A stretch of DNA of 64,000 nucleotides from Endothia cerciana (GCA_026119935.1 JALRMH010000049.1:1-64000); one strand, 5' to 3'. Positions 23,053 to 33,689 are shown, counted from the stretch's first letter. Made by a program: numbers and translations. The notes: a model not told the origin generated them from the sequence alone.

Positions 23053-24041
23053 ATGATGGCAAGCATGCCGCAGGGATTCCAGCCACATCCTGGTGGCATG
23101 CAACAACCTCACCCCAATATGCCTCCGGGCCACCACATGGCGCCCGGCATGGCCCACAATCCTAGCCAGCCCGGCGCGCAACCGGGCGGGATACCTCCTC
23201 ACCTTGCTCAGCAGATGGGAGTGTCAGCTCCAGGTGGCCAGGTAAACCCGTCGGCCCTCATGGGCATGCCCGGCGGCCCAAATGCTCACGCGATGCAGCA
23301 CCTCCATCCCCAGCAGGTTCAGCACATGTTCCAGCAACAGCCTGTCAACGTCAACTGTGAGTCCCCGGGCCGTGCGCAGACCGCTCATCGTGCGGAGGTG
23401 TCCATTGTTGATACTGACCACCCCCACCCCCAAGTTGCCGCACAACAAATACAACAGCAGAGGCTACAGGCCATACAGGCCCAGAGACAACAAGCGATGC
23501 TCGCGCAGCAGATGGGCTACCAGATGCCGGCAGGCATGCCTATGGGAAACAATATGATGCAAATAAATCCTCAACAGATGGCCCACTTCCAAGCCGTGCA
23601 GCAGGCGAGGCAGATGGCGGGACAGCCGGTAAGTGCCAGTGCGTATCCTTTCTTTTGCGCCAGCTGATCCTGAACAGCAGGGACAGAACCCTCAACAGCA
23701 GGTAAGATGAGCCCCCTTCCCCGCGCCAATCCATCGGTAACCTCCTCGAGGAGCCGCTCTCTGACACGCAGCTTCTACCCTAGGCTATACTTGCGGCCCA
23801 ACAGCAAATGGCTCTACAGCGCGCGCAGCAGCACCAGGCCAATCAGCATATGGTGAACCAAGGACAAAATCCTAATCAGCCCGGGCATATGAATCCTCAG
23901 CAGATGCTACAGTTGCATGCTATGCAACAAGCTCAACAGCAGGCCCAGGCTCAACAGGCCGCTCAACAGCAGCAGCAGCAGGCCGCTCAACACCAACAGC
24001 AGCAGCAACAGCAACAGCAGCAGCAGCAACAACAGCAGCAA

Positions 24042-24079
<38 letters not shown>

Positions 24080-24146
24080 ACAGCAACAGCAGGCCCAGCA
24101 AGCGCAGCAGGCCCAGCAGGCCCAGCAGGCCCAGCAACAGCAACAA

Positions 24147-24206
<60 letters not shown>

Positions 24207-25903
24207 GGACCTCCGCAGCAGCAGCCACAACCCCCACAACCCCAGCCAGGACAACCTCAGGCTCCGGGACAGCAGCAAATCGGCCCAGGGCCCCAGCCAA
24301 ATGGACCGCAAACGACACAGGGCCAGCCACAAGGACCGACACCTGCTCAGCCGGGCCAGCCTCAACCACCAACGACCCAAGCACAGACCCAGCCAAATCA
24401 GCCTCAACCTGCCCAGATGCTGGCTGCACAACAGCAGATTGCTCTCCAGCAGGCCCAGGCTGCCCAGGCCCAGGCTGCCCAGGCCCAGGCTGCCCAGGCC
24501 CAGGCTGCCCAGGCCCAAGCCCAAGCGCTGAAGCGCGATGGCTTGAAAGGGAACGCCTTGCTCAGACTCATGTCGTTCATGGAACATCTGAGCGGGTACT
24601 CGGTAAGCTTCATACTTCAAATTTCCCTCCGATGTCGGTTGGTTGCCTACCAGCACACTCTGACACCGCGATTGCAGGATCCTAGGGAAAAGGATGTCGC
24701 GCACTGGGCCGACTTCGTCAACCGCTTCTTCTCCGCGAAAGGCATCTATCGGACCAACGTCCGCAACAAGAACGACGTCGAGGGTGCAGGGGACAAACAA
24801 GTGGAGATGGTCGCTTCCGCAGTCCCTCACTTCTTCAACGCGAGTGGCGCCAAGAAGATCGAGCTACAGCTCGGTCAAGGCACCACCGAGAAGTCGGTGC
24901 AGGGCCAGCTTGGAGAGGTGATTCACTTGATCGAGAACGCGAATGTCAGCCTCACACTCTGGTTTGAAACATCCCACGTAAGTTCACTGCGCAGCCCTCT
25001 CCCTGGTGCTGTATCTAATAATCGCAGGTCGTACACTTTGGGGCCCTGCGTGTTCAATTTGACGCTGAGCTGAAGGTGGAGCTGTTCGAGTTCATGGCCA
25101 AAGACCATGAGGAATATGTCTCGATGACCGTAGTTGTTGATGGCGCGAAGCCAAACCATAACTGGATCAAGGAATGGCGCAAGGTGAACTCGCAGGAGAA
25201 CAAGTCTCCGGAGATGAGCAAGAAGGGCAAGGCCCGACCGATGAAATCGCCACCGACCGCACCTCCAGACCTCGACATTCCTCATTCGGCTGTCAAGCAT
25301 GGCCTTGGTATCACAGAGCAGCAGTTCCAATTCCTTGAGGTATGTCATCGATCGAGCTGGCTGCTCAATGGGGCACATTTTAACAAGCCGTGGCAGATTG
25401 TCGAGGTCATGGGTGCGATGAACCCCCTTTTCCAAGCTGCGCATCAACATCCCGAGTTCGGTGCCTATCGGGTCCTAGATGACTACGTCGGCAGCCAGAT
25501 AGGACAGCCTGGCGCGCCTACCATGAACGGACAGGCAATACCTAACGGGCCTCGAACCCCAAGCTTCGGCCAATTCGCGATGGGCGCGAGCCCCCATGCG
25601 GCTCATCTCCAGCTACCAGGGTCGCCACACATTGGCAGCCCGGCAGCTGGTGTCATGCAGGCACCCGCAATGCAAATGCAACACAGCCAGCAGGGGACTA
25701 GCTCAAGCGGCCCTAGTGTAACGACATCCCCAGCCGGTCAGAAGCGACGGCGACCCTCCGGCGTGAAGACCGAGGACGACACGCCCGGCAACGCACCCAC
25801 TCCCTCTGCTGCCGGAGGTGTAGTCCAAGTCAACGGCGTGACAGGCAAGACAAAGCCGCAGACGCCTAGGATGCAGAAGAAACCGAGGGTGGGCGGGGCC
25901 TAG
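23053..25903 (+). CDS. ptaB: LIM-domain-binding transcriptional co-regulator (PtaB/Mfg1/SEUSS-like)
   Basis: Seven exons join in frame: 23053-23356, 23435-23628, 23678-23701, 23784-24602, 24678-24977, 25028-25339 and 25397-25903, giving 819 aa. Exon 3 is a micro-exon of 24 nt (QGQNPQQQ). The N-terminal half is Met/Pro/Gln-rich with long Gln runs (23964-24213). The LDB domain follows: LKGNALLRLMSFMEHLSGYS, then DPREKDVAHWADFVNRFFS, FFNASGAKKIELQLGQG and SLTLWFETSHVVHFGALR. A basic Pro/Lys segment and a C-terminal KRRRPSG nuclear-type signal end the protein. Fungal members partner with the LisH protein SomA/Flo8 and control adhesion, filamentation and conidiation genes. The intron at 25340-25396 is 57 nt with no stop, so retention would add 19 codons in frame. 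I take ATG 23053; the next codon is also ATG. Confidence 0.88.
23964..24213 (+). repeat. CAG/CAA-rich poly-Gln coding tract
   Basis: About 250 nt of mixed CAG, CAA and GCC/CAG units encode two long Gln runs separated by QAQ/AQQ repeats. A second repeat at about 24448-24516 encodes a run of Ala-Gln dipeptides. Confidence 0.95.
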
Positions 25904-27108
25904 CGTCCGCCGTCCCAACGTCCTCCTTTCTATCATACTCCGTCGTTCTAATTCCGATCTGATCCCTTCCTAGCGGGCGTTGGGGCATTTGGGTACTCAT
26001 CAGCATGTCGGCGTCTCGGGCTTCTGGGCGGGTGATTTGAAACTCGCCAACTGTTATTCCATGTGTGAGCGCGTCAAGGCCAAATGTCACACTTGAGCTC
26101 TCGACGATCCTGGCAGCCGAGCCGTCGCGCTTGTTATCCTCAAGACCATTATCGACTGGGACGGCGGAGCAGGCAGTCCCATCAGTGCGCAGCTGACGCG
26201 GTTACACCTCTATCCATGTCCTTTTGTAAGAAGGGCCATGCCTAATTCAGCGACCACGGGAGGGCCAGGTGCTTTGCCCGTTTTCAGAGCGGTCTGAATG
26301 GCTACACGGAGGTTTCTGATGGACAGACACGTCGACCTACCTCTGGTTTCCCCGCTCTAGGAATCTCGGCAGGATCGACGCTCACAACTATACAAAATAC
26401 GCCGAGACGAGACGAACGACCAGAAGACGCGACTTACTCATATCCTGTGAAATAATTTTGAGTGTCGCCATTTGTACGATATCCTCCTTGGTATTCCGAC
26501 TCATCACATTCTCATGGGATCGCTGGAGTTTGGTGTTCATATGCTTCTGCTCGTGGTGCATAACCACACGGGTGGAAAATAATTCTTTTTTGCAGGTTCA
26601 ATTGTCTTTGTAGCCACAACAAGACGACGACGGGACGAGGGCCAGGCACGCCCGAGATGAAGAACTGGAGGGAACCAGGTCCAACACAAAAAGTCGTGAG
26701 TGAAAGAGCCGCTGCGCCACTGGTGTTTGGGTAGGGAAAGTTCTTGGACGAGTGGAGTTGTGCATGTTTGGTGTTTCAAAATACTACTCTGGTGACTGCC
26801 AGTAGTTGTCGCGGTTGGTATTCACGTCGTGGCCGAGCGCATGGTGCTATGTTCACGGAGCACTGGGTTTTCTGCTCGAATTCGGGATGGATGATACTCT
26901 ATTTAGCTTTTCTGGACCTAGTTGGGATGCGCTTCTTTCTGAGGCGAACCTGCGGGTATCAATCATACCCCCTTACCACCAAAGACCTCCATGGACTGAT
27001 GTCTCTTCGCGCGAGAGTGAAGACTAGCAGCCAGGCGTCTTTCATTATTATTTTTATTATTATTTTTATGTTGCTCTGGTGAGTACGACACCTGGTCGGG
27101 CTTGAGAA
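25904..27108. other. Intergenic, no gene recognised
   Basis: Nothing coding is supported. An AT-rich (TTA/TTT) stretch lies at about 27044-27070. Composition becomes less GC-rich toward the degraded region that follows. Confidence 0.5.
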
Positions 27109-27704
27109 ATGCTCGCGGCAACAGATCTCTCTAGTCAACAGTTTGAAGTTCCGGCTCGTTGAAATGTTACAGCGGCCGAAGCACTTTCTCGCCGCAGCTG
27201 GAAATCCGCCCGAGGCCCTATCAAGCTGGGCAACATAATATCTGTTCTACAGCTAGCGGATGATCCAGTCAACAGCGAGAGCATTCCCCTGAGCTCTGTG
27301 CCGGACATGGAGGTCACCGAGCGCAACGAGCCCAACCACGGCTTCGGCATGGACACGAAGAGGGGCGGCCACGTCGGCATCTGGGCGTCCTTCCTACAGA
27401 CACTGGGGCTGGGCATGGATGCGCAGGTCGAAGGCGCCAGCGAGGTCAGCGAGCAGTGGCAGTGCAGCAACCTGCAGACGCTCTCGTTCACGCCGAAGCT
27501 AGCGTACATCGCGAAGTGCCTGGAGGACGAGGGCGTGCAGATCCACCTGCGGCTGAACAAGCCCTGGCTGGGGACATCGAGACTATCCATGGTCTCGGGT
27601 GCCAAGATCGCGCACGGAGCAGAGGGCTGAACCTGCGGTTCGGGGCTGGCCTGACCGGCTTGGGCGTCTCTGACATTTGGATAGAAAGATACGAGACGGG
27701 GTGA
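27109..27704 (+). pseudogene. Remnant of a fungal family of unknown function
   Basis: The main open segment runs from about 27160 to TGA 27628-27630, in the frame of ATG 27346 (FGMDTKRGGHVGIW). It contains ARGPIKLGNIISVLQ, then HVGIWASFLQTLGLGMD and SMVSGAKIAHGAEG. This resembles a widespread fungal family I know only as uncharacterised: an IKLGDII-type start, a GKIGLWASFLQ-type middle and a VTGLKIARG-type end. It looks broken. A TGA at about 27159 cuts the frame from the preceding MLAATDLSSQQFEVPAR peptide (ATG 27109). The expected continuation (LNLRFGAGLTGLGVSDIW) is in another frame after the terminal stop. Two frameshifts in one short gene argue for decay rather than splicing. Confidence 0.5.
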
Positions 27705-27945
27705 CGGGGACACTCACTAAAACGCTTCAAGCTGTAGTCTACGCAATTGCTATTAGTCGCAAACGCAATGTCCTTTATCTGATTATTGCTTCTATTCCCC
27801 AAGTTGACGCAAGGGGTAAACCTCCGATCCCAGCTCTCATATCCGAATTCCTCTCGCGCATCGCTACCGATAGAATAGGCAGTGCGATCTCTCGTCTCCT
27901 CGACCTTGCCCAAGAACCTTCCAAGGCAGGAGAGACTTGAATCCA

Positions 27946-28770
27946 CTAGGCCCCTTCTCCTTGCTCATTAGCCTGAGTATAGCGGTCATTGCCGTCATAT
28001 CTGTGAGGACATGCCGCAAAGTCGGGCTCCCTTGGAGGGGGAGGCTGTCTCACGAACTCCAGAATTAAGGCGCCAACTGCCGCGGCAATAGGGCGAGCCA
28101 AGGACGATCTTGACCATGGCCTCTTCGAATTGGGGCTCAAGAGCCCTATGCCTGGTGCACTGAACCTTGTCTCCCTGCTATGCACAGATACGGACGAAGC
28201 ACTGAACCTCGCGTATTCGCCAAGGCCGTCGGCCGCATCAATCGCAATCACTTCCGCTGCGCGGGAAGGATACGAGATGTCGTTCGGCGGGCCAAGCAGT
28301 CCCTCGTCAGAAGTAGAAGGAAATATTTGCACCCCATGGCTGCGTGCGGACCGGGTAGCCTGCTGGACGCCCCGATGGTCGTCGTATGGCCAGCCGAAGG
28401 ACATGTCGACGATGTCCACGCTCCACCCACCTCCGTCCTGCCTGTTTCTTGTCCGGCTTCGTAGAGGCCTTCATGGTCGCCTTCTCTACAGCCGACTGGT
28501 CGGGAGCCCATGTCCCACCGGCGTTTAGTCTTGCGACTCGGCAGATGTATAGCACCGCGGTGCGGCTGCCCATCAGCACCTGCACTGCTATACGCCCCGT
28601 ACCATGACCGGACAGATCTCTCCTGGCCGCGGAGTCGTCCTCACCGTCATCCAAGAAGTTGGGAAATTTCGCAATGCGTTGTCTGTACGGCTCCAGAACA
28701 TTCTTGTCCTTGGTTTCCGTGTAAGCGAACCCCTGTGTCGAGCACGGCGGCTTTGACAGGCTTACATGAG
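27946..28770 (-). pseudogene. Degenerate subtilisin-like (S8) protease domain
   Basis: Reading leftward, three frames hold consecutive parts of one S8 domain. The Asp box is VKAAVLDTGV (about 28727-28756). The His box is DLSGHGTGRIAV (GHGT at 28598-28609), preceded by AKFPNFLDDGEDDS. A third block starts WSVDIVDMSFGWPYD and continues through SYPSRAAEVIAIDAADG to SSLARPIAAAVGALILEF. Frame changes fall between the Asp and His boxes and again near 28425, so no single product can carry the triad. The Ser box reads R-S-S-L-A-R-P where GTSxATP is expected. The overall sequence resembles S8 domains found in fungal accessory or NLR-associated proteins. Protein-like sequence at 28927-29334 on the same strand might be more of the same locus; I could not place it. 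Confidence 0.7.
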
Positions 28771-28926
28771 TTCGCGTTGTATCCTTAAATGTATATAAGA
28801 TCTCGTGTGGTCTCTGCTCCAGGAGTTTGAACCATGATCCGGCTGGCCGGTCTCTATTGATCGTTAGTCACAGAAAGAAAAGTCCAAGTCAACTTGTAAT
28901 ATGTTGTTACATACAGTGAATTAGGA

Positions 28927-29334
28927 TCAGAACCTGGGAAATGTCCAAGTCCACTGCCTTACCCCTTCTCCGTCGACGGCTGTGTTATAGTAACATAGGC
29001 CATGTTTTATGAACCCTGCAGGCGACGCGGTGCCATGTCCCTGCAGTCGGGGTAAACAGGAAAAATAGTCACAACCACTTGGTTCTCGCTCAGATAAGTC
29101 TAAAAAGAGAGTCTTCTCAGTACCTGTCCCATGCTTCGACAGGACGCAAGGAGGTGTTCTACCAGGACGTTCTGGGTAGTCACCTCTCATCCTATATGTA
29201 GGTTGCACTGAGCTGCTGAGGACCGGCACAACGGGAGTCGCCGCGTCGAGCTCTGCGCAGATCTGGCGGCTAGTCGTGATTATCACGTTCAATCGTGTCT
29301 CGTCGATTCGTTGGCGCGAGGACATCATATTCAT
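28927..29334 (-). other. Open frame of unknown nature upstream of the subtilisin remnant
   Basis: A 135-codon open frame on the same strand as the subtilisin remnant, with phrases such as LFLDLSEREPSGCDYFSCLP. I do not recognise it. It may be the N-terminal part of the same decayed gene or chance. Confidence 0.2.
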
Positions 29335-29399
29335 TCATCGTGTGTAAAGATTATGGGTGTTGCGGACATTCGCCAACACGTCCTCGCCAGAAAAAGGGT

Positions 29400-31030
29400 G
29401 AAACGGCCCTGGAAGTCTCGATGCTTCGGCTCTGCTCCAGAGAGAGCAGATATCTCTCATCGCAACCGAGTTGAAGACAGCTTTGACGGACGTTGCCGAA
29501 ACCGCCCTTAAGGGAATACCTCATCCAGTATTCAACGGCAATGAGAACGATGAAGAAGAGGAGATCTTCCACCCATATATTTGGTATTTCCACCGCCGTA
29601 GGGAGATCGATGATGCGATAGGAAAGCTGCCGTCTGCGTCCCCGAAGATATATTTCACCACTTCCGCGATTACATTCAGACGCGTATGATGGAGGAGTGG
29701 ACAACTGTCGATGATTTACTAAAGGAGAAGAAGATCTCCGCCCACTTACATGGACTGACTACCTTATCGTAAGCAATTTTACCCTCCTCCAAGTTGTATG
29801 ACTGGCGGTCTTTGATCAGGATCCCGCCAAATTTGGAGAGAGAAATATTGAAGGCTACTTTCAGTCTCACAAGTTTCAGCACTTACCACCTTGTCCTCCC
29901 CCCCCCCCCCCAATACAAACTCATTGTCTAATTAGGTTCCGAGCTGTATCATTGTATCACAAAAGAAAGGTGATACCCTTGCACAGCTGGAAGCATTCGT
30001 CACGCAGGACTGGGCTGCAGATAAAAACATCACGGACCCCATTGTCCCGCCGTATCGACATTCGCTCCTGGACTTTCCATGGACAGTTTCTAAAGACTCC
30101 GGCTCGCTTCTGTAGATTGACTTGCCGTCTCTTACGGAGGGTTTCAACATACTTGATCTTCCTATATATCCTGTGACTTTTGCTACAGAAGATGTGGTCA
30201 AAGCCCTTCGCAAGCGCGGGCGCATGTTTTGGAAGTGTCGCTTCAGAAACTACGTCTCATATACCGCCGATGCTAATGATGGCATACATAATACAGTGAG
30301 CGGGTGGTCTCTATTATTTTAGCCATGGGGATGTACTGTGTCATTAATTTGTTTGCCTAGATGGATGCCCGTTTCGTGGCGGACATCGCCACTCATAACC
30401 AAATGCATCATAATAACGAGTCGGAACAGCCTCGGCCCAAAGGTAATACTAATGAATTGGAACCCAAGTATATGTCACAAGACATTCCGGAACTAGGAGG
30501 TGATTTCTTCATATGCCTTCCTACATCAACATCGGGGTTTAACACGCAGAAGAAGGAATTGGGTAGGTGTTTCAACCTAGAAGGCCTGCTGCTTTCAAAC
30601 TGCTTAGAACTTCATAGTCAACCTCGACGTCCACAACATCCAAGATGTCGTCTAGAATACTACAGCCTTCGACTTCCTCGTCACTGACCCGGAGACGAAA
30701 GAACTCATCCGAGCTATCGTCACAAAGCAGCTCCGCACGCCACAGAATACTGATCCCATACTCGGGAAAGGGAACGGCCTATTTATTCTCCTACATGGGT
30801 AAAGACACTTTTCTAAGCGATAGACCGCGAGCATCAGGAGCTAAAACTTTGACCAGAGCACCTGGTACTGGTAAGACTCTAACCGCAGAAAGGTACTTGA
30901 AGCTTGCGTTCAACCCACGTGAAGACGGCGACTAACATTTCGAAGCGTTGCCGAAATCGCGAACAGACCTCTTTACAGGGCAACCTGCGGAGATCCCGGT
31001 ACTAAAGCTGAAGACGTGGAAAAGGTGCGC
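29400..31030 (+). pseudogene. Truncated, frameshifted AAA+ ATPase with DUF7025-type N-terminus
   Basis: Recognisable blocks in order: REIDDAIGKLPSAS (about 29600); FHHFRDYIQTRMMEEW in another frame (about 29650-29700); IIVSQKKGDTLAQL (about 29960); RSWTFHGQF in a third frame (about 30060); LTEGFNILDLPIYPVTF and GRMFWKCRFRNYVSY; MDARFVADIATHNQMHH (30361 on); DVHNIQDVVWNTTAFDFLV; GNGLFILLHG; Walker A APGTGKTLTAE. After a normal-looking intron (30892-30944, GTACTT...CGAAG) come SVAEIANRPLYRATCGDPG and TKAEDVEK. These match the fungal AAA+ family with an N-terminal DUF7025. At about 31023 the homology stops abruptly, so Walker B, sensors and the lid are missing. At least two frameshifts and one in-frame TAG (about 30115) lie in the N-terminal half. 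It cannot make a working ATPase. Confidence 0.75.
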
Positions 31031-31740
31031 TTCTGGCAGATTATGCTCCTGACGGGGCCAAAGTTAATTCCTTACTCAACGAGGATTTCAGCCATCTCGC
31101 GCTCCCTGACAGCCTCGCGAGGCCGTTCTGGGACCCGCTGCCTAGCTACAACATCGGGGCGCCTTGTTAAGCGGGACTTCTCGAAGACCTTGGTCCCCAT
31201 ACGGGCCCAGATGCTGGCCATCCGTGCCTCATCACCGATAGTATTGTCCTTCGAGGTCGTGTCCTTATTTGCGACGCCAGCCAAGGCTCGCGCGTTCAGC
31301 GGGCGGGAGGGTAAGCCACCGTTCAGCTGTGATCGGTTACAGCTGACGTCTCTAGCCTTCGAAAATATAGATATCGCAGGCGCCCCGCCCGTGCCGTACA
31401 CGGAAGGGGGGGGGGGGGGCGGTTCGAGCCCGACTCGGAGGACGTAGCAAACAGAGTACCGGAAGTCGCCGCCAGCAGCCAGCGACACCTCGCGGCCTGA
31501 TCGCGTCACCGCGGTCAGGGGTGCCCGTGGTGCCCGAGAGCATCTGCCCCGGGGGTGCTCCAGCGACGGACAAAGCGCAATGTCGGAGGTCGCGAGGGTA
31601 AAGTGGCTCGGCAGAGAATCTGATGTCGCTTGTTTCGCTCATGAAGCTGCTTGCGGAAGGGGCGCTCTTCAAAATGGTGCCGCGAGAGGCAGGGTGGAAG
31701 TGGGATGGATATTCACCATAGTACATACCATAATAAGCGC
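31030..31740 (+). pseudogene. Frameshifted remnants of an unidentified protein
   Basis: Directly after the AAA+ break come protein-like blocks in different frames: LADYAPDGAKVNSLLNED and LALPDSLARPFWDPLPSYN (about 31035-31155), then GLLEDLGPHTGPDAGHPCLI after a stop, FSCDRLQLTSLAFENIDI (about 31320-31380), and LMSLVSLMKLLAEGALFK with REAGWKWDGYSP (about 31620-31715). A G14 run near 31407-31420 lies between two of the frames. I do not recognise the family. The pattern of sense blocks broken by stops and shifts indicates a dead gene. Confidence 0.4.
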
Positions 31741-32640
31741 CGGTCTCAGGTTGGATGGGCCCCTCTTACAGCAACGCGAAAGGCAGCTAAGCTATCAGTT
31801 GGTCTCGACACGGGACTGGCAGGGCACTGCGATACTTCTAACTCCACGTTCAAACGCTCAGTGCAGCCTGCTCGACGCCCTTTGGGCCTGTTACGATGTT
31901 GTCTCTCATGACCTCCCAGGCCGTGAGGCGTTTGCCTCTCATGGGCCGGAGTTCCCGGGGCGTGCTGGGGGCCGGGGAGTAGACCTGGATGTTTTTATTT
32001 TATTTTAACGGGAGGTCATGATGACGACGATGGTGATGCCGCAGACTGCCATTCTCCCAGCGGCCTTTCGGCCCGGTGGCGGTTGGAACCCCCCCCCCCT
32101 ACTGCCTCTTCTTATCCAGGCCTGGGTATGCCGGGGTACCCAACAAGATGAAGCCTGGCGGCGGTGGGAGAGAGGCCCTGGGATGGTGTGGCGGACAGGG
32201 GCAGTCCAGAGATTTCGGAACTGTCTCGTCTTGCCACGACAGCCGACTAAAACAAGACCTCTTGTGTGCCTATGATGAGATGCACGTGTTGTTTCTTGTG
32301 CTGCAGTGAGGATGAGGGCCGGCTGGGCAGCGCAGGACCTAGGAAGGGGAACGGCATGTCAGTATAGTTGAGGTTCTTGTTCTGGCACTGGTTCTGAGAA
32401 CGGGATTGTGGGGAGTTTTGTCTATTGCTAGCTTGTGTCGCCCGCTTAACATGGGGGCGCCCTGATCTACATGGATAGCAAGGAAGAGTTCGGCGTAGGG
32501 GATTTATATAGTTTACTTGCTCCATGGTAGCTCTGCTCAGAAACTATGTCCTTAGCTATCTGCGGACGTGGACCGTTCGAGGCTCGTTATGCACCGTAGC
32601 TCGTTATGCACCGTAGAATGTCTTCCGGAAGGGCAGAGAT
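31741..32640. other. Spacer with a 17-bp tandem duplication
   Basis: No gene supported. A perfect 17-bp direct repeat (GCTCGTTATGCACCGTA twice) lies at about 32582-32615 and a C-run near 32090. Confidence 0.5.
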
Positions 32641-33000
32641 TCACACGGGCGGTCGCCCTCGGGGCAGGAGCAGCTCGGCCGGTGCCTTGACCAATAAATC
32701 ATATTCGCGGTAGTTCAGGTTGAGGCCCGAGACGGCACGAAAGCCACGAGGCCCGGCCAGAACGGAGCGTAGAGGCCGGTCTCCATCATCCTTCCGCACC
32801 CATTCTCCTGCAGCAGCCTTATGCGTTGCGCGCGCATTATCGAAAGCATAAACTACAAATCAGCCCGCATCCATCCGGTCCCTCTCACTGCCTGATCGAG
32901 CCCAACCTAAAAACGCCGGAGAAGTTTGCCTAGAAAGTCATCGTAACGAGAATCATCGCGTCGCGGCCGCAGGAGGAACACGTGCTGCCCGCCCCGGCAA
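32641..33000 (-). CDS. 3' fragment of an unidentified protein abutting ATG8
   Basis: A terminal exon at 32641-32852 reads YAFDNARATHKAAAGEWV, a middle containing LRSVLAGPRGFRAVSG, then NYREYDLLVKAPAELLLPRG and a stop. An upstream block (about 32916-32999) reads QHVFLLRPRRDDSRYDDF. The two join in phase through a plausible 62-nt intron (GTTTTT...GTAG, branch GGCTGAT). The sequence looks coding but I cannot name the family. Upstream the frame would have to run into the last ATG8 exon on the same strand, so the 5' part is missing. It is either a truncated relic or the end of a read-through product of ATG8. Confidence 0.4.
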
Positions 33001-33003
33001 TAG

Positions 33004-33689
33004 CTAGATCGACCCGAAGTCTCCGAAGGTGTTCTCGCCCGAGTAGGTGATGTACAGGAACCTGTTGGTTGCCGGATTTGTCAGCCTTGGGAGTTCCGTT
33101 CTCTCCCGGGCAGGGGCCGCAGCACGGGCGTCGACCACGTGAGCCGGGGCCAGCAGGGGATGAATGAATGATGCTTACCCATCCTCATCCTTGTGCTCCT
33201 CGTACACGGAGGACATGAGGGCTGCGGTGGGGGGCAGCAGCTCGTTGACGAAGATGAAGATGGCCTTGTCGGGGGAGAGCTTGATGCGCTTGCGGATGAC
33301 GTAGACGAACTGGCCGACGGTGAGGTCGGCAGGGACCAGATACTTCTTCTTGTCGATGGCGGCGATGTCGCTCTTCTCGACCTTCTCGCAGATCACCTGT
33401 TTGGGATGCACACAACGGTCAGCAACGATCCAAAAGAGTCCCCGGCGTTGATGGTTGTGATTGTTGTTGTTGTGGTCGTCGCGCGCGCGGGGTAACAGGC
33501 GACGGTGCGGCCGGCCGGGCAGGGTAAGCGTGCTGCCGCCTTGGGGGGAAGGGGGGGGGGGTGCAGCAGCCCAGCTTTTGCTCCTCAGGATGGACTCACG
33601 GGGATGCGGTCGAGATACTTCTGGCGGATGCGCTCGGCCTCGGCCTTGCGCTTCTCGAAGGGGTGCTCGTCCTTGAACTTTGACCGCAT
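33004..33689 (-). CDS. ATG8: Atg8, ubiquitin-like autophagy modifier
   Basis: Complement of exons 33600-33689, 33179-33396 and 33004-33061; 121 aa. It starts MRSKFKDEHPFEKRKAEAE, contains KKKYLVPADLTVGQFVYVIR and ELLPPTAALMSSVYEEHKDE, and ends with FLYITYSGENTFG then DFGSI. The Gly of TFG is the site exposed by Atg4 cleavage and coupled to phosphatidylethanolamine; five residues are removed. Atg8 drives phagophore expansion and cargo capture through its two hydrophobic pockets. The introns are GTGAGT...ACAG (long, 203 nt) and GTAAGC...ACAG (117 nt). Sequence and length are typical of filamentous ascomycetes. Confidence 0.97.

Noticed and set aside
22186..23099. Long minus-strand frames (250-277 codons) across the CACAG repeats
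   Set aside because: All three frames are open because of the simple repeat. Composition is Cys/Ala/Val-repetitive, with no domain, and they run into the ptaB leader.
23907..24830. Poly-Leu / poly-Ser frames opposite and beside the ptaB Gln tract
   Set aside because: Other readings of CAG/CAA repeats.
31405..31445. tRNA-like B-box (GGTTCGAGCCC)
   Set aside because: No A-box, acceptor stem or anticodon arm at the right distance; the sequence to the left is a G14 run.
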